A stretch of DNA of 64,000 nucleotides from Anaeromassilibacillus sp. An172 (GTDB taxonomy: Bacteria; Bacillota; Clostridia; Oscillospirales; Acutalibacteraceae), in assembly GCF_002160515.1 (NCBI RefSeq), contig NZ_NFKS01000008.1:1-64000 (forward strand). Direction: 5' to 3'. Made by a program: the position numbers and the translations under genes. Positions 18,090 to 27,862 of this stretch are shown here, one piece after another. The notes under the pieces are model-generated. The model did not search any database, had not been told where the DNA came from, and worked only from the letters and a program-made list of their open reading frames with translations. Positions within the stretch are counted from its first letter, which is position 1. Each line of letters begins with the position of its first letter.

Positions 18090-19019
18090 ATGCTTGATTA
18101 TTTTGTAATTGTTTCTCAACAGGTATTGATTTTGTTCATTCTTATAGCTGTGGGCTTTATCTGCGGAAAAATAAAGCTTATTGACGACTATGTAGCCAAA
18201 AAGCTCACTGATATTATTCTTATGATTGCAATGCCCTGCGTTATTGTAAACGCATTCCAGCGTGAATACAATCCGGAAATGCTTGTAAATCTGCTTATTA
18301 CAGCTGTATGCGCAGTTGCAATTCATATAGTGACAATAGTTATCGCCTCTCTTGTGTTCAGAGATAAGGACGAGGGCAGAAAAAAGGTTCTGCGCTTCGG
18401 AACTATTTTCTCTAACTGCGCATTTATGTCAATTCCTTTGCAGGAAGCAGTTTTAGGCTCTGAGGGTGTTTTCTACTGTGCAATCTTTATCGGTGTGTTT
18501 AACCTCTTTAGCTGGACATACGGCCTTGTGCTTATGAGCGGTGACAAAAAACAGATGTCCGTTAAAAAGCTTGTTACAAACCCGGGAATTTTGGGCGTTG
18601 TTATAGGTGTTATCCTCTTTATCTGCTCAATAACTCTGCCTGCAATTATCGGCGAGCCTATCAGATATCTGGGAACACTCAACACTCCTGTGCCAATGCT
18701 TATTATAGGTTTCTACCTTTCACAGGTAAACTTTGTAGATGTTTTTGCAGAGAAGAAAAACTATGTGGCTTCAATTATAAGACTTTTGCTTATACCGATT
18801 ATCGCTTTAGGCGTTATGTATCTCTGCGGAATCAGGGGAACTATGCTTGTTTCCATAGTTATTTCCGCTTCTGCCCCGGTTGCAGCTTCCTGCACAATGT
18901 TTGCCACAAAGTACGGCGGCGACACAATGCTTTCCGTAAGACTTGTGGCTTTGAGCACGGTTATTTCCGTAGTCACAATGCCTTTGGTTGTGGCTTTGGC
19001 AAATTCCCTTTCCGTATAA
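18090..19019 (+). CDS. AEC family transporter (auxin efflux carrier-like)
   Basis: The 309-residue protein has about ten hydrophobic helices in two halves. The N-terminal half contains the family stretch VGFICGKIKLIDDYVAKKLTD and the C-terminal half SASAPVAASCTMFATKYGGD. AEC transporters move organic acids such as malate, or other anions; the substrate here is unknown. It follows a good promoter and is 15 bases ahead of the WYL regulator, so it starts a co-directional run that may extend to 23.6 kb. Confidence 0.85.
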   Translation: MLDYFVIVSQQVLILFILIAVGFICGKIKLIDDYVAKKLTDIILMIAMPCVIVNAFQREYNPEMLVNLLITAVCAVAIHIVTIVIASLVFRDKDEGRKKVLRFGTIFSNCAFMSIPLQEAVLGSEGVFYCAIFIGVFNLFSWTYGLVLMSGDKKQMSVKKLVTNPGILGVVIGVILFICSITLPAIIGEPIRYLGTLNTPVPMLIIGFYLSQVNFVDVFAEKKNYVASIIRLLLIPIIALGVMYLCGIRGTMLVSIVISASAPVAASCTMFATKYGGDTMLSVRLVALSTVISVVTMPLVVALANSLSV

Positions 19020-19034
19020 TTAAGGGGTGATTTC

Positions 19035-20039
19035 ATGGCAGGCGCAGGTACCCAAAAAAGACTGCTCTGTGTTTACCAAATATTAAGGGAATACACCGAC
19101 GAGGAATACGGCATAACAATAAAGGATATCGCCCTTATTTTGGAGGCTGAATACCGGATTGTTTCGGCAAGAAGAAGCCTTTATGGTGATATAGCCGCAT
19201 TAAGGGATTTCGGTGTGGATATATGTATGGTTAAAAGCCATGACACAAGGTACTATCTGGGAAGCAGAGAATTTGAGCTTGCAGAGCTTAAAATTTTAAT
19301 TGACCTTGTGCAGAACTCAAAATTTATAACAAAAAAGAAAAGCGAAGAGCTTATCATAAAAATAAAGGGGCTTACAAGCCTGAGACAGGGAAGAATTCTG
19401 GAAAAGCAGGCGAACCTTAATTGCAGTCTTAAAACAACCAACGAACAGATTTATTACAATGTGGACAAGCTCCAGCACGCCATAGCCGCTAAAAAGCAGG
19501 TGGAATTTCTCTACAGCCAGTGGGTTTTGAATTTCGGTCATCTGGATATGGTGGCAAAAAGCTACAGGAAAAACGGCAAAAAATACGTGGTTTCACCATA
19601 CGGACTTATCTGGAACGACGACAACTATTATCTTGTGGCCTACGACGGAAACAGCGAAAAGATAAAGCATTACCGTGTGGACAAAATGGAGCGAATAGAA
19701 ATTCTTTACGGCGAGCGCACGGGGATTAAGGAATTTTTGAAGATGGATTTTCCCGACTACAAAAAGACCGTTTTCGGAATGTTCGGCGGCGAACCCCAAA
19801 AGGTAAAGATAAGGTTTGAAAACAGCCTTGTGGGAGCCGTTGCGGACAGGTTCGGAAAAGATGTTAAGATTGAAAAATATGACGCCTGCCATTTTGTAGC
19901 TGAGGTGGATGTGGTAATAAGCGGAAAGTTTTTCGGCTGGCTTTTTGCATTCGGCGACAAGGCTAAGATTATGGAGCCGGAAAAAACCGTAAAAGAGTTC
20001 AGAAAATTTGCAAAATCCGTATTAAAGCTTTATAATTAA
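19035..20039 (+). CDS. WYL domain transcriptional regulator
   Basis: The 334-residue protein has an N-terminal winged-helix region (about 1-70) and a WYL domain centred on VVSPYGLIWNDDNYYLVAYD (about residues 185-205). WYL proteins bind small ligands or nucleic acid and often act as repressors or activators of neighbouring genes. The ATG follows AAGGGGTG. It sits 15 bases after the AEC transporter and may control it. Confidence 0.85.
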   Translation: MAGAGTQKRLLCVYQILREYTDEEYGITIKDIALILEAEYRIVSARRSLYGDIAALRDFGVDICMVKSHDTRYYLGSREFELAELKILIDLVQNSKFITKKKSEELIIKIKGLTSLRQGRILEKQANLNCSLKTTNEQIYYNVDKLQHAIAAKKQVEFLYSQWVLNFGHLDMVAKSYRKNGKKYVVSPYGLIWNDDNYYLVAYDGNSEKIKHYRVDKMERIEILYGERTGIKEFLKMDFPDYKKTVFGMFGGEPQKVKIRFENSLVGAVADRFGKDVKIEKYDACHFVAEVDVVISGKFFGWLFAFGDKAKIMEPEKTVKEFRKFAKSVLKLYN

Positions 20040-20069
20040 AGTTAAATATATAATATAAGGGTGTAAAAA

Positions 20070-20672
20070 ATGAGCTTATTCAGATTAAAAGACGGAGAAA
20101 ATATTATACTTGCCTCCGCCTCTCCCAGAAGACGAGAGCTTTTAAAGCTTATCTGCGAAGATTTTAAATCCGTAAGCCCCGACGTGGATGAAACCGTTCC
20201 GGCTCAGGTGGAAATTTTGGAAAGACCTCAGTTTTTAGCTGTGAAAAAGGCGATGCATATATGCGGCTGTCTTTCCGAAAAAGCCGTTGTTATAGGCTGT
20301 GATACCGGAGTTTTTATAGATGATGAAATGCTGGGAAAACCAAAGGATGAAGATGACGCCTTTTCAATGCTTAAAAGGCTTCAGGGAAAAGACCATCTTG
20401 TGGTGACAGGCTGCTGTATCACCGACGGCACACATAAAAGGGAATTTTCAGTGACCTCCCGTGTGTTTTTCTATCCTTTATCAGATGAGGATATCAGGGA
20501 CTACATAGCAACCGGCGAGCCTATGGACAAAGCCGGAGCCTATGGAATACAGGGAAAAGGAAGTCTGCTGATTGAAAAAATCCAAGGGGATTATTTTAAC
20601 ATTGTGGGACTTCCCCTTTCCGCTCTTGCAAGGGAGCTTAAAGCTTTCCTGAGAGAAATCAAAAATTCCTGA
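20070..20672 (+). CDS. maf: Maf family nucleotide pyrophosphatase
   Basis: The 200-residue protein has the Maf signatures LASASPRRRELL (residues 14-25), the GCDTGV metal-site motif and GAYGIQGKGSLLIEKIQGDY near residue 155. Maf proteins hydrolyse dTTP, UTP and modified nucleotides, and in Bacillus the protein is tied to septum control. The ATG is preceded by AAGGGTG. It is the third gene in the co-directional run. Confidence 0.9.
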   Translation: MSLFRLKDGENIILASASPRRRELLKLICEDFKSVSPDVDETVPAQVEILERPQFLAVKKAMHICGCLSEKAVVIGCDTGVFIDDEMLGKPKDEDDAFSMLKRLQGKDHLVVTGCCITDGTHKREFSVTSRVFFYPLSDEDIRDYIATGEPMDKAGAYGIQGKGSLLIEKIQGDYFNIVGLPLSALARELKAFLREIKNS

Positions 20673-20688
20673 AACAGCGGAGGTGACT

Positions 20689-21651
20689 ATGGAAACAATA
20701 CATCTTTTTATAGTAAACCCCGTTGCCGGAAAAAAGGACATGAGCGGCGATATTTCCCGAAAAGCCCAAAATCTCGGTATTGAAAACTGCTTTATAGAGA
20801 TTACAAAGGGAAAAAGCGACGCCTCAAGCCTTGCGGAAAAATGGGTCAAAGAAAATCCCGATAAATTTATAAGAATTTACGCCTGCGGAGGAGACGGAAC
20901 CATAAACGAGGTTATCAACGGAGTATACAAATATAAAAACTGCGCCGTTGGCGGTATTCCAATAGGAACAGGCAACGACTTTTTGAGAACATTTGAGGAA
21001 TTTCCTCTCAATGATTTTTTAAACCTTGAGAAAATGACAAAGGGAATTGAAAAATCAATCGACCTTATCTCCTGCGAAGGACATATAGGTATGAACGAGG
21101 TTTCCGTGGGCTATGACTGTGCCGTGGCTAAAAACGTGGTGAAGTTTAAGGACATACCCTTTGTGGGAGGCTCTCTCGCCTATAAAATTTCCCTTGTGTA
21201 CTGTCTTTTTTCAAAGATGAAGCACAGGTTTAACCTTTTTGCCGACGGGAAACCAATGGGCAACAACGGAAACGACTACCTGCTGGCGGTTTTCGGAAAC
21301 GGAAAATACTACGGCGGCGGAATAAAGGGTGCGCCCAGCGCAGACCCCTATGACGGCTTACTTGATTTGGTTTACATACAAAAGGTTTCCGTGCTGAGAT
21401 TTTTAAGCCTTGTTTCACAGTTTATCAAGGGAAACCACCTTTCCGACAAACGCTGCGAGCCATATGTAAAAAACTGCCGCTGCAAAAGAATTGAAATAGA
21501 AACAAACGGTTTTGCGGATATCAGCGTTGACGGTGAAATCTACAGCATGTTAAACCCAACAGTTGAAATAATTGAAAATGCCATAAAGATAATTTTGCCT
21601 TGCGAAAAGGACATGACAAACACTAACTTATTTTCGGAGTTGAAAGCATGA
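20689..21651 (+). CDS. Diacylglycerol kinase family lipid kinase
   Basis: The 320-residue protein has the DAGK catalytic glycine-rich motif GGDGTINEVINGV and GTGNDF, which bind ATP and metal, then the beta-sandwich C-terminal domain ending in DISVDGE. YegS/DgkB-like proteins phosphorylate diacylglycerol or related lipids and recycle lipid from lipoteichoic acid synthesis. The ATG lies after CGGAGGTG; a GTG within that ribosome site is rejected. Its end overlaps the response regulator start by four bases (ATGA), so translation is coupled. Confidence 0.88.
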   Translation: METIHLFIVNPVAGKKDMSGDISRKAQNLGIENCFIEITKGKSDASSLAEKWVKENPDKFIRIYACGGDGTINEVINGVYKYKNCAVGGIPIGTGNDFLRTFEEFPLNDFLNLEKMTKGIEKSIDLISCEGHIGMNEVSVGYDCAVAKNVVKFKDIPFVGGSLAYKISLVYCLFSKMKHRFNLFADGKPMGNNGNDYLLAVFGNGKYYGGGIKGAPSADPYDGLLDLVYIQKVSVLRFLSLVSQFIKGNHLSDKRCEPYVKNCRCKRIEIETNGFADISVDGEIYSMLNPTVEIIENAIKIILPCEKDMTNTNLFSELKA

Positions 21652-22313
21652 TTTATATAGTTGAAGACGATAAAGACATAAGAGAAATGGAACGATACGC
21701 CCTGAAAAACAGCGGCTTTGATGTTAAAACATTTGAAAACGGAAAAGAGTTTTTTGCAGGACTTGCCTCGGAAGAGCCTGACATCGTACTCCTTGATATT
21801 ATGCTTCCCGGGGAGGACGGACTGAAAATCCTCAAAAAAATCCGTGACAACGCCGACACAGCCGGTATTGCTGTTATAATGGTAACCGCCAAGGACAGCG
21901 AGCTGGACAAGGTAAAAGGCCTTGACATGGGCGCCGACGACTACATAACAAAGCCTTTTGGCATTATGGAGCTGGTTTCCCGAGTAAAGGCAATCCTCAG
22001 AAGAACATCTCAGGAAGCCGACGAGTTCTACACCTGCGGCGACATAGTTTTAAACAACAGAAAACGCACCGTCACCGTACACGGTGAAAAGTGCGTCCTC
22101 ACCTTTAAGGAATTTGAGCTTTTAAAGTACCTTATCAAAAACAAAGGCATAGCCCTTACAAGAGAAAAGCTTCTTGAAAAGGTTTGGGGTTATGATTACG
22201 AGGGCGAAACAAGAACTGTTGATATGCACATAAAAACCATAAGAAAGAAGCTTGGCGACAGCGCCGACCTTATTAAAACCATAAGAAATATCGGTTACAA
22301 AATGGAAGAATAA
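21648..22313 (+). CDS. OmpR/PhoB family response regulator
   Basis: The 221-residue protein has a receiver domain (1-115) with phospho-acceptor D50 in VLLDIM and K102 in TKPF, then a winged-helix DNA-binding domain (about 125-221). It overlaps the lipid kinase by four bases and is followed 16 bases later by its histidine kinase. The signal is not evident. The coupling to a lipid kinase hints at an envelope role, which is inference only. Confidence 0.9.
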   Translation: MIYIVEDDKDIREMERYALKNSGFDVKTFENGKEFFAGLASEEPDIVLLDIMLPGEDGLKILKKIRDNADTAGIAVIMVTAKDSELDKVKGLDMGADDYITKPFGIMELVSRVKAILRRTSQEADEFYTCGDIVLNNRKRTVTVHGEKCVLTFKEFELLKYLIKNKGIALTREKLLEKVWGYDYEGETRTVDMHIKTIRKKLGDSADLIKTIRNIGYKMEE

Positions 22314-22329
22314 GTTTTTCGGAGGAAAA

Positions 22330-23649
22330 ATGAAGCTGAAATCAAAAATTCTCAAGGACTTTATTGTGGTGGCTGTTGCGTCCGTTTTGGTGACTATGAT
22401 TTCCCTGAGCCTGTTTTTCAGTCTTGCCACCTACTCTGTCATGAAAGACGACGTAAAGGATTACGGCGAAGCGGTTGCGGCATTTCTCGAAAGCTCGGAA
22501 GAAAAGGGAATTGAGCACTTTTTCGAGGATTCCGACAATTACGGCATAATAGTTGCCGATGAAAACGGGGAAATTATTTACGACAACGGCATATATGATG
22601 TTTACGAACAGAGCATAAACGCCGTTAAAAACGGTCAGTTGGAGCTGAAGGTGGGCGACAAATACTGCTACTGCCAAAAGCTTGAAAGCGGAGAAATTCT
22701 GATAATATCCCAGGAAATGGATTCTTTCTTAGATCTTTTCAACGAGTTTATCCCGGTAACGGTTTCCGTAACCCTTATTATAATCTTCGTCTGTGTGATT
22801 ATCTCATCAAAGCTCACCCGTGGCATAGTAAAGCCCATAGAGGAAATGGCGATAGATATGGAAAAAGCTCCATACGACGAGCTTGTACCATTTACCGGAA
22901 TGATAAAAGAGCAAAGGCAGAAGCTGGACGACCAGATGCAGAGGGTTTTGGAAGCGGGAAAAATAAGGCGTGATTTTACCGCCAACGTGTCCCACGAGCT
23001 GAAAACCCCCCTTACCTCAATTTCCGGTTACGCCGAAATGATAGAAAACGGAATGGCAAAGCCCGAGGACATGCAGGTTTTCGGAAAAAGAATACACCGA
23101 GAGTCCATGCGACTTTTAAGACTTATAGAGGATATTTTAAAAATATCACAGCTTGAAAGCAACCAGGTTCCAAAGGATTTGGAGGACGTGGACATATACG
23201 AGCTTTGCAAGGAATGCAGGGAAAGCCTTGACATTCTCTGCGAAAAGTACGGCGTTTCCATAGAATTGAAAGGTCAGACCGCAGTAATAAAGGGCAACCG
23301 TGACATGCTTCACGAGCTTATATACAATCTCTGCGACAACGGTATACGCTACAATCATCCAGGCGGAAAGGTCTTTGTCACAATAAAAAGCCCCGTTGAA
23401 CAGAACGGGGTAAACGGAGTTAATTTGATTGTAGAGGACAACGGAATAGGTATAGACGAAAAACACCTTTCAAGAATTTTTGAAAGATTTTACCGTGTTG
23501 ACAAAAGCCGAAGCAAGCAGACCGGCGGCACAGGCTTAGGACTTGCCATTGTTAAGCACATCTGCGAACAGTACAACGGCGCCGTATCCATACAAAGCAC
23601 CTTAGGCAAAGGCACAACCATAACCGTCTTCCTCCCCTACGTCCAATGA
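22330..23649 (+). CDS. Sensor histidine kinase (PhoR/WalK-like)
   Basis: The 439-residue kinase has two transmembrane helices (about 10-32 and 141-160) around an extracytoplasmic sensor of roughly 105 residues, then HAMP-like linker and a HisKA domain with H222 in SHELKTPL. The ATPase domain carries the N box NLCDNGIRYNHPGG, VEDNGIGID and GTGLGLAIV. It is the partner of the preceding regulator. A ribosome site CGGAGG precedes the ATG. Confidence 0.9.
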   Translation: MKLKSKILKDFIVVAVASVLVTMISLSLFFSLATYSVMKDDVKDYGEAVAAFLESSEEKGIEHFFEDSDNYGIIVADENGEIIYDNGIYDVYEQSINAVKNGQLELKVGDKYCYCQKLESGEILIISQEMDSFLDLFNEFIPVTVSVTLIIIFVCVIISSKLTRGIVKPIEEMAIDMEKAPYDELVPFTGMIKEQRQKLDDQMQRVLEAGKIRRDFTANVSHELKTPLTSISGYAEMIENGMAKPEDMQVFGKRIHRESMRLLRLIEDILKISQLESNQVPKDLEDVDIYELCKECRESLDILCEKYGVSIELKGQTAVIKGNRDMLHELIYNLCDNGIRYNHPGGKVFVTIKSPVEQNGVNGVNLIVEDNGIGIDEKHLSRIFERFYRVDKSRSKQTGGTGLGLAIVKHICEQYNGAVSIQSTLGKGTTITVFLPYVQ

Positions 23650-23654
23650 TATTT

Positions 23655-24032
23655 TTATATCCGACTTTTTTGTTTCCGCCTTGCAAGACTTTAGTTTGGA
23701 GATTAGCACCGTTTCAAGGCGGGCGAAACGTTAGTTTTGAAAATAACAATGGCTCTGTCACATTTAACTTTGTGGCAGAGCCATTTCTTATTATGGTGTT
23801 TAATAAAAAATAAATATAACCGTAGGGGCGCACATATTAGTGAGTCTCTATGATTGATAATTACTTAAAAGAATAATAAAACAACCATGGTCAAAAAATA
23901 TTAACCATGGTTGTAACTATAATATTCAAAATCAAACCTTACCAAAAGCGAGCCATTCCAAAGACTAAACAGAAGGTCTCGCCCGACCTGTGTAGGTGTT
24001 TATTTTTTATATCCTCCCCTTGCAGGTCGGAT
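23655..24032. repeat. Intergenic hairpin repeat cluster 5 between convergent genes
   Basis: Both genes carry an A module in their own sense at the 3' end. On plus, CCGCCTTG 23676-23683 pairs with CAAGGCGG 23715-23722, followed by module S (GCTCTGTCACA...TGTGGCAGAGCC, about 23753-23783). On minus, a B-A unit has CCGACCTG 23983-23990 pairing with CAGGTCGG 24023-24030. Between them are an E element (CGTAGGGGCGCAC, about 23821) and a variant of module C with paired changes, ACAACCATGGT/ACCATGGTTGT (about 23881-23914). Confidence 0.88.
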
Positions 24033-24039
24033 ATAAAAA

Positions 24040-25419
24040 TTATCTTTCGGAAAGGGGGATGTATTCTTTTTCGTCGCAAACGCTCTTGTATGCAGGACGG
24101 ATGATTTTGCCGGCGTTGATAAGCTCTTCCAGTCTGTGTGCGCTCCAGCCGGAGATTCTGGCTATAGCGAAAATCGGAGTGAAAAGCTCCTTTGGAAGTC
24201 CCAGCATGCTGTAAATAAATCCGCTGTAGAAGTCCACGTTTGCGGAAACGCCCTTGTAAATCTTCTTTTCTCTTCCGATAACAATAGGAGCAAGTCTTTC
24301 AACATTGCTGTAAAGGGTAAATTCTTTTTCAAGACCCTTTTCAACGGCAAGTTCCTTTACGAAGCTCTTCAGGGCGATAGCTCTCGGGTCGGAGATAGAA
24401 TAAACAGCGTGACCCATACCATAGATAAGTCCGGAACGGTCGAAAGCCTCTTTGTGGAGAAGCTTCTGGAGATATACGTCGATTTCCTCTTCGTCTGTCC
24501 AGTCTTTAATCTCTCTCTTCATCTCTTCAAACATGCCCACAACCTTAAGGTTTGCACCGCCGTGCTTAGGGCCTTTAAGTGAGCTGAGTGCGGCAGCTAT
24601 TGCGGAATATGTGTCTGTACCGGAGCTTGTAACAACGTGAGTTGTAAAGGTTGAGTTGTTACCGCCGCCGTGCTCTGCATGGAGAACAAGGGCAAGGTCG
24701 AGAACCTTTGCTTCAAGCTCTGTATATTTTTTATCTTCTCTCAAAAGCATGAGTATGTTCTCTGCTGTGGAAAGCTTTGGATCAGGCACATGAATTACAA
24801 GGCTCTGATTGCAGCAGTAGTGGTTGTATGCCTGATAACCGTAAACGGAAAGGAGAGGGAATACGGAAATAAGCTGCAAGCACTGTCTTAAAACATTTGA
24901 TATGGAAATATCGTTTGCATTTTTGTCGTAGCAGTAAAGTGTGAGAACGCTTCTTGCAAGTGTGTTCATCATGTCGCTTGTAGGAGCTTTCATAACTACA
25001 TCACGTACAAAGTTTGTAGGAAGTGTTCTGTAGGTAGCCAAAAGGTTTGTAAACTCCTCAAGCTCCTGAGCGTTTGGAAGCTTGCCGAATATGAGCAGGT
25101 AGGTAACCTCTTCAAAGCCAAATCTCTTATCTTTGAGAAAGCCCTTGATTATATCGTTTACATTTATTCCTCTGTAGAAGAGCTTGCCGTCGGTAGGAAC
25201 GGTTTTGCCGTCTACAATTTTGTTCTGTCTTATTTCGGAAATGTCGGTAAGACCTGCCAAAACGCCCTTGCCGTCCAAATCACGCAGACCTCTTTTTACA
25301 TCGTACTTTGTATAAAGGCTCTGGTCAATGTTGTTGTTTGCAAGGCATATATCGGCTAAAGACATAATCTGAGGATTATTATCACTGTAATCAAAAATCA
25401 TTTCATTGTTGTTTGGCAT
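24040..25419 (-). CDS. Citrate synthase
   Basis: The 459-residue enzyme condenses oxaloacetate and acetyl-CoA. It has the family regions LVLHAEHGGGNNSTFT (catalytic His) and GMGHAVYSISDPRA (second His). The start is the ATG (MPNNNEMIF) six bases after TAGGAGTG; an in-frame extension of 26 residues upstream is not supported. It lies 29 bases after the MarR gene on the same strand. With the fumarase at 35.7-37.1 kb it suggests a partial TCA cycle used for 2-oxoglutarate and glutamate synthesis, which is inference. Confidence 0.9.
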   Translation of the reverse strand: MPNNNEMIFDYSDNNPQIMSLADICLANNNIDQSLYTKYDVKRGLRDLDGKGVLAGLTDISEIRQNKIVDGKTVPTDGKLFYRGINVNDIIKGFLKDKRFGFEEVTYLLIFGKLPNAQELEEFTNLLATYRTLPTNFVRDVVMKAPTSDMMNTLARSVLTLYCYDKNANDISISNVLRQCLQLISVFPLLSVYGYQAYNHYCCNQSLVIHVPDPKLSTAENILMLLREDKKYTELEAKVLDLALVLHAEHGGGNNSTFTTHVVTSSGTDTYSAIAAALSSLKGPKHGGANLKVVGMFEEMKREIKDWTDEEEIDVYLQKLLHKEAFDRSGLIYGMGHAVYSISDPRAIALKSFVKELAVEKGLEKEFTLYSNVERLAPIVIGREKKIYKGVSANVDFYSGFIYSMLGLPKELFTPIFAIARISGWSAHRLEELINAGKIIRPAYKSVCDEKEYIPLSER

Positions 25420-25448
25420 TGTTATCACTCCTATTGTAAAATCAGCGG

Positions 25449-25970
25449 TTAAATGCTGTTTGTCTTTGATAAATTGATTCTTTCTATTTCTTCGCACATA
25501 ATGCGGTTAAATGACAGGGAAAGCCTTACAAGTTCACGTATTTCATCTTTGCCCATTTTTTCTTCCACTGCTTTGTAAAGCAGTGAGGCGGTTTCTCTGT
25601 CCCGCAAATAAATCTCCCGTCCGGTATCAGTAAGGGAGATATAGGTTTCTCGTCTGTTTTTGCTGTTGGTAATTCTTCTGATAAAGCCTTTTTCTTCAAG
25701 ACTGCGCAGTATTCTCGATACGGCAGGTGTTGAAACACCCAGAACCTCCGAAAGACTTGTCACATTTACACCGTTGTTGCAATGACCGTCATATTCGCCG
25801 TGTTTTCTCACAAAATATATAACCAGGTATTCGGTTTGGGAAAGCTTTCCCAGCACGGTTCCGATGTTTATCTTAGAAAATATGTGCATTGCGTTTATCA
25901 GCTTTGCCGCCTGAACCTCTTCCGGCTCAAGGGGCGTTATGTCATTTATCTGTCTTTGGACAGGTTCCAA
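25449..25970 (-). CDS. MarR family transcriptional regulator
   Basis: The 173-residue protein has a MarR winged helix in the middle (NVTSLSEVLGVSTPAVSRIL, wing RRITNSKNRRETY). I chose the TTG six bases after GCGAGGTG. A GTG 24 bases further upstream would add eight residues. Its neighbour downstream is citrate synthase, which it probably shares a transcript with. Regulation of citrate synthase or of itself is plausible, but no clean operator palindrome could be fixed. Confidence 0.82.
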   Translation of the reverse strand: MEPVQRQINDITPLEPEEVQAAKLINAMHIFSKINIGTVLGKLSQTEYLVIYFVRKHGEYDGHCNNGVNVTSLSEVLGVSTPAVSRILRSLEEKGFIRRITNSKNRRETYISLTDTGREIYLRDRETASLLYKAVEEKMGKDEIRELVRLSLSFNRIMCEEIERINLSKTNSI

Positions 25971-26020
25971 AAGTATCACCTCGCAGTAAGTCACTGTTAA
26001 CTATGTTATTATTTAATTTC

Positions 26021-26049
26021 ATTATATATCTACAATATCACCTTGTCAA
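26021..26049 (-). promoter_or_regulatory. Consensus promoter of the marR-citrate synthase operon
   Basis: On the minus strand TTGACA, 17 bases, TATAAT: a full match to the sigma-A consensus, about 50 bases from the start. The remainder of the divergent gap 25971-26423 is AT-rich; I see no further definite element in it. Confidence 0.85.
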
Positions 26050-26423
26050 GCATATAATGATGAACAATTAGTGATAATACCGTGAAATAATATTAAATAT
26101 CCGCCGTTTTTCTGTAGAATTTATATATATTTACAAATAAACTACAATAAACATTGAAACTATTGCTGTTAAAGTTTATCTTTCTTATGGGAAAACAAAC
26201 ACTCTTTTTTAAGTTAATTATGAAAGTTTTTTAAAACAGGATTTCATAATAGCCTTTAATTTACCGCCCAAACAGGAAAAAACAGCGAAAAAATTCAAAA
26301 TATACAAAATAAATTGCAAATATCCTATTTAATTCCTTTTGGATTTGTGATAAAATATTTTCGCTGAGTGTTTTTATCACCGTGAAAATCGGTAAATAAA
26401 TCTGATAAACGAGGTGCATATGT

Positions 26424-27413
26424 ATGGAAAAAATAAAAATCGGCATTGTAGGCTACGGCAACCTTGGCAGAGGTGTTGAGCTTGCAGTAAGACAAAACCC
26501 AGATACAGAGCTTTGCGCTGTTTTCACAAGACGTGACCCAAGCACTGTAAAAATCCTCACAGAGGGCTGTCCTGTATATAAAATGGACGATATTTTGAAC
26601 TTTAAGGGCGAATTGGATGTTCTCATCCTCTGCGGCGGAAGCGCTACAGACCTCCCTGTTCAGACTCCAATGCTTGCAAAGCATTTCAATGTAGTTGACA
26701 GCTTCGACACACACGCAAATATTCCTGTTCACTTTGAAGATGTAGACAAGGCGGCAAAAGAGGGTAACACCGTTGGCGTTATCTCTGTTGGCTGGGATCC
26801 GGGAATGTTCTCAATTAACAGAATTTACTCTGAGGCAATTCTCCCTCAGGGAAGCACATATACTTTCTGGGGCAAGGGCGTAAGCCAGGGCCATTCTGAC
26901 GCAATCCGCCGTGTTGAGGGTGTTTTGGATGCAAAACAGTACACAATCCCTGTTGAAGCAGCTATGGACGCAGTTAGAAGCGGTTCAAATCCTGAGCTTT
27001 CCACAAGAGAAAAGCACACAAGAGAATGCTTCGTTGTTGCTAAAGAGGGCGCAGACAAGGCAAAGATTGAAAACGATATCAAGACTATGCCTAACTACTT
27101 CGCTGACTACGACACAACTGTTCACTTTATTTCAGAGGAAGAGCTTAAGAGAGATCACAGCGGTATTCCTCACGGCGGTTTCGTAATCAGAAGCGGCAAG
27201 ACCGGCGAAAACGGCGAAACAAACCACATCATCGAGTATTCTTTGAAGCTTGGTTCAAACCCGGAGTTTACTTCAAGCATTTTGGTAGCTTATGCAAGAG
27301 CCGCTGTTAAGCTTGCAAAAGAAGGAAGCTTCGGCTGCAAAACAGCATTCGACATTGCTCCTGCATACCTCTCACCAAAATCACCAGCCGACCTCCGCAA
27401 AGAACTCCTTTGA
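26424..27413 (+). CDS. ddh: meso-Diaminopimelate dehydrogenase
   Basis: The 329-residue enzyme makes meso-diaminopimelate in one NADPH-dependent step from tetrahydrodipicolinate, feeding lysine and peptidoglycan synthesis. The N-terminus has the Rossmann motif IGIVGYGNLGRGVE (residues 5-18), followed by CGGSATDLPVQTP, DSFDTHANIP and SVGWDPGMFSINR, which are typical of Ddh. The ATG follows GAGGTG. It is transcribed alone. A long repeat cluster starts within a few bases of the stop. Confidence 0.95.
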   Translation: MEKIKIGIVGYGNLGRGVELAVRQNPDTELCAVFTRRDPSTVKILTEGCPVYKMDDILNFKGELDVLILCGGSATDLPVQTPMLAKHFNVVDSFDTHANIPVHFEDVDKAAKEGNTVGVISVGWDPGMFSINRIYSEAILPQGSTYTFWGKGVSQGHSDAIRRVEGVLDAKQYTIPVEAAMDAVRSGSNPELSTREKHTRECFVVAKEGADKAKIENDIKTMPNYFADYDTTVHFISEEELKRDHSGIPHGGFVIRSGKTGENGETNHIIEYSLKLGSNPEFTSSILVAYARAAVKLAKEGSFGCKTAFDIAPAYLSPKSPADLRKELL

Positions 27414-27417
27414 TTTT

Positions 27418-27757
27418 TAGCTCCGCCGTGCATAACTTCTGCTTGTTGATAAGGGTTCTGCACACGGCGGGCGAGACGTTAGCTTTAGAAATAACAATGG
27501 CTCTGTCACATTTAACTTTGTGGCAGAGTTTTTTTATATCCGACCTGCAAAGAGAGGATATAAAAATAAACTTCCGTTTCAGGTCGGGCGAGTCTTTTGT
27601 TTCCGCCTTGCAGGACTTTGCTTTGAAAATGGACGTCATTTCAAGGCGGGCGAAACCTCTCCCTAAGTCTTTGGAATGGCTCGCTCTCGGTTGAGTTTGA
27701 ATTTTAATATTTTATAATCTACAGCCATGGTTTTATTTTTGAATCATGGCTGTTTAT
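27418..27757 (+). repeat. Intergenic hairpin repeat cluster 6 (three A modules, S, B and C)
   Basis: It begins just after the ddh stop. Module A copies: the CCGCCGTG type at 27423-27430 pairing with CACGGCGG 27463-27470 (the only copy with this stem in the window); CCGACCTG 27540-27547 with CAGGTCGG 27580-27587; CCGCCTTG 27603-27610 with CAAGGCGG 27642-27649. Module S lies near 27500-27532. A B tail and module C (CAGCCATGG...CATGGCTG, about 27722-27755) end the cluster. Confidence 0.9.
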
Positions 27758-27827
27758 TTATGTCGCTATAATCTGTCTCTATAATATATAGTTCTATAAA
27801 AGAAAAATAAAGAAACAAAAAACATAG

Positions 27828-27856
27828 TTGACAAACGTTGAAATATTTGATACATT
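27828..27856 (+). promoter_or_regulatory. Promoter of the riboswitch-antiporter unit
   Basis: TTGACA (27828-27833), 17 bases, TACATT (27851-27856), placing the transcript start just before the GGGAGTAGC element of the riboswitch. Confidence 0.75.
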
Positions 27857-27862
27857 ACATTA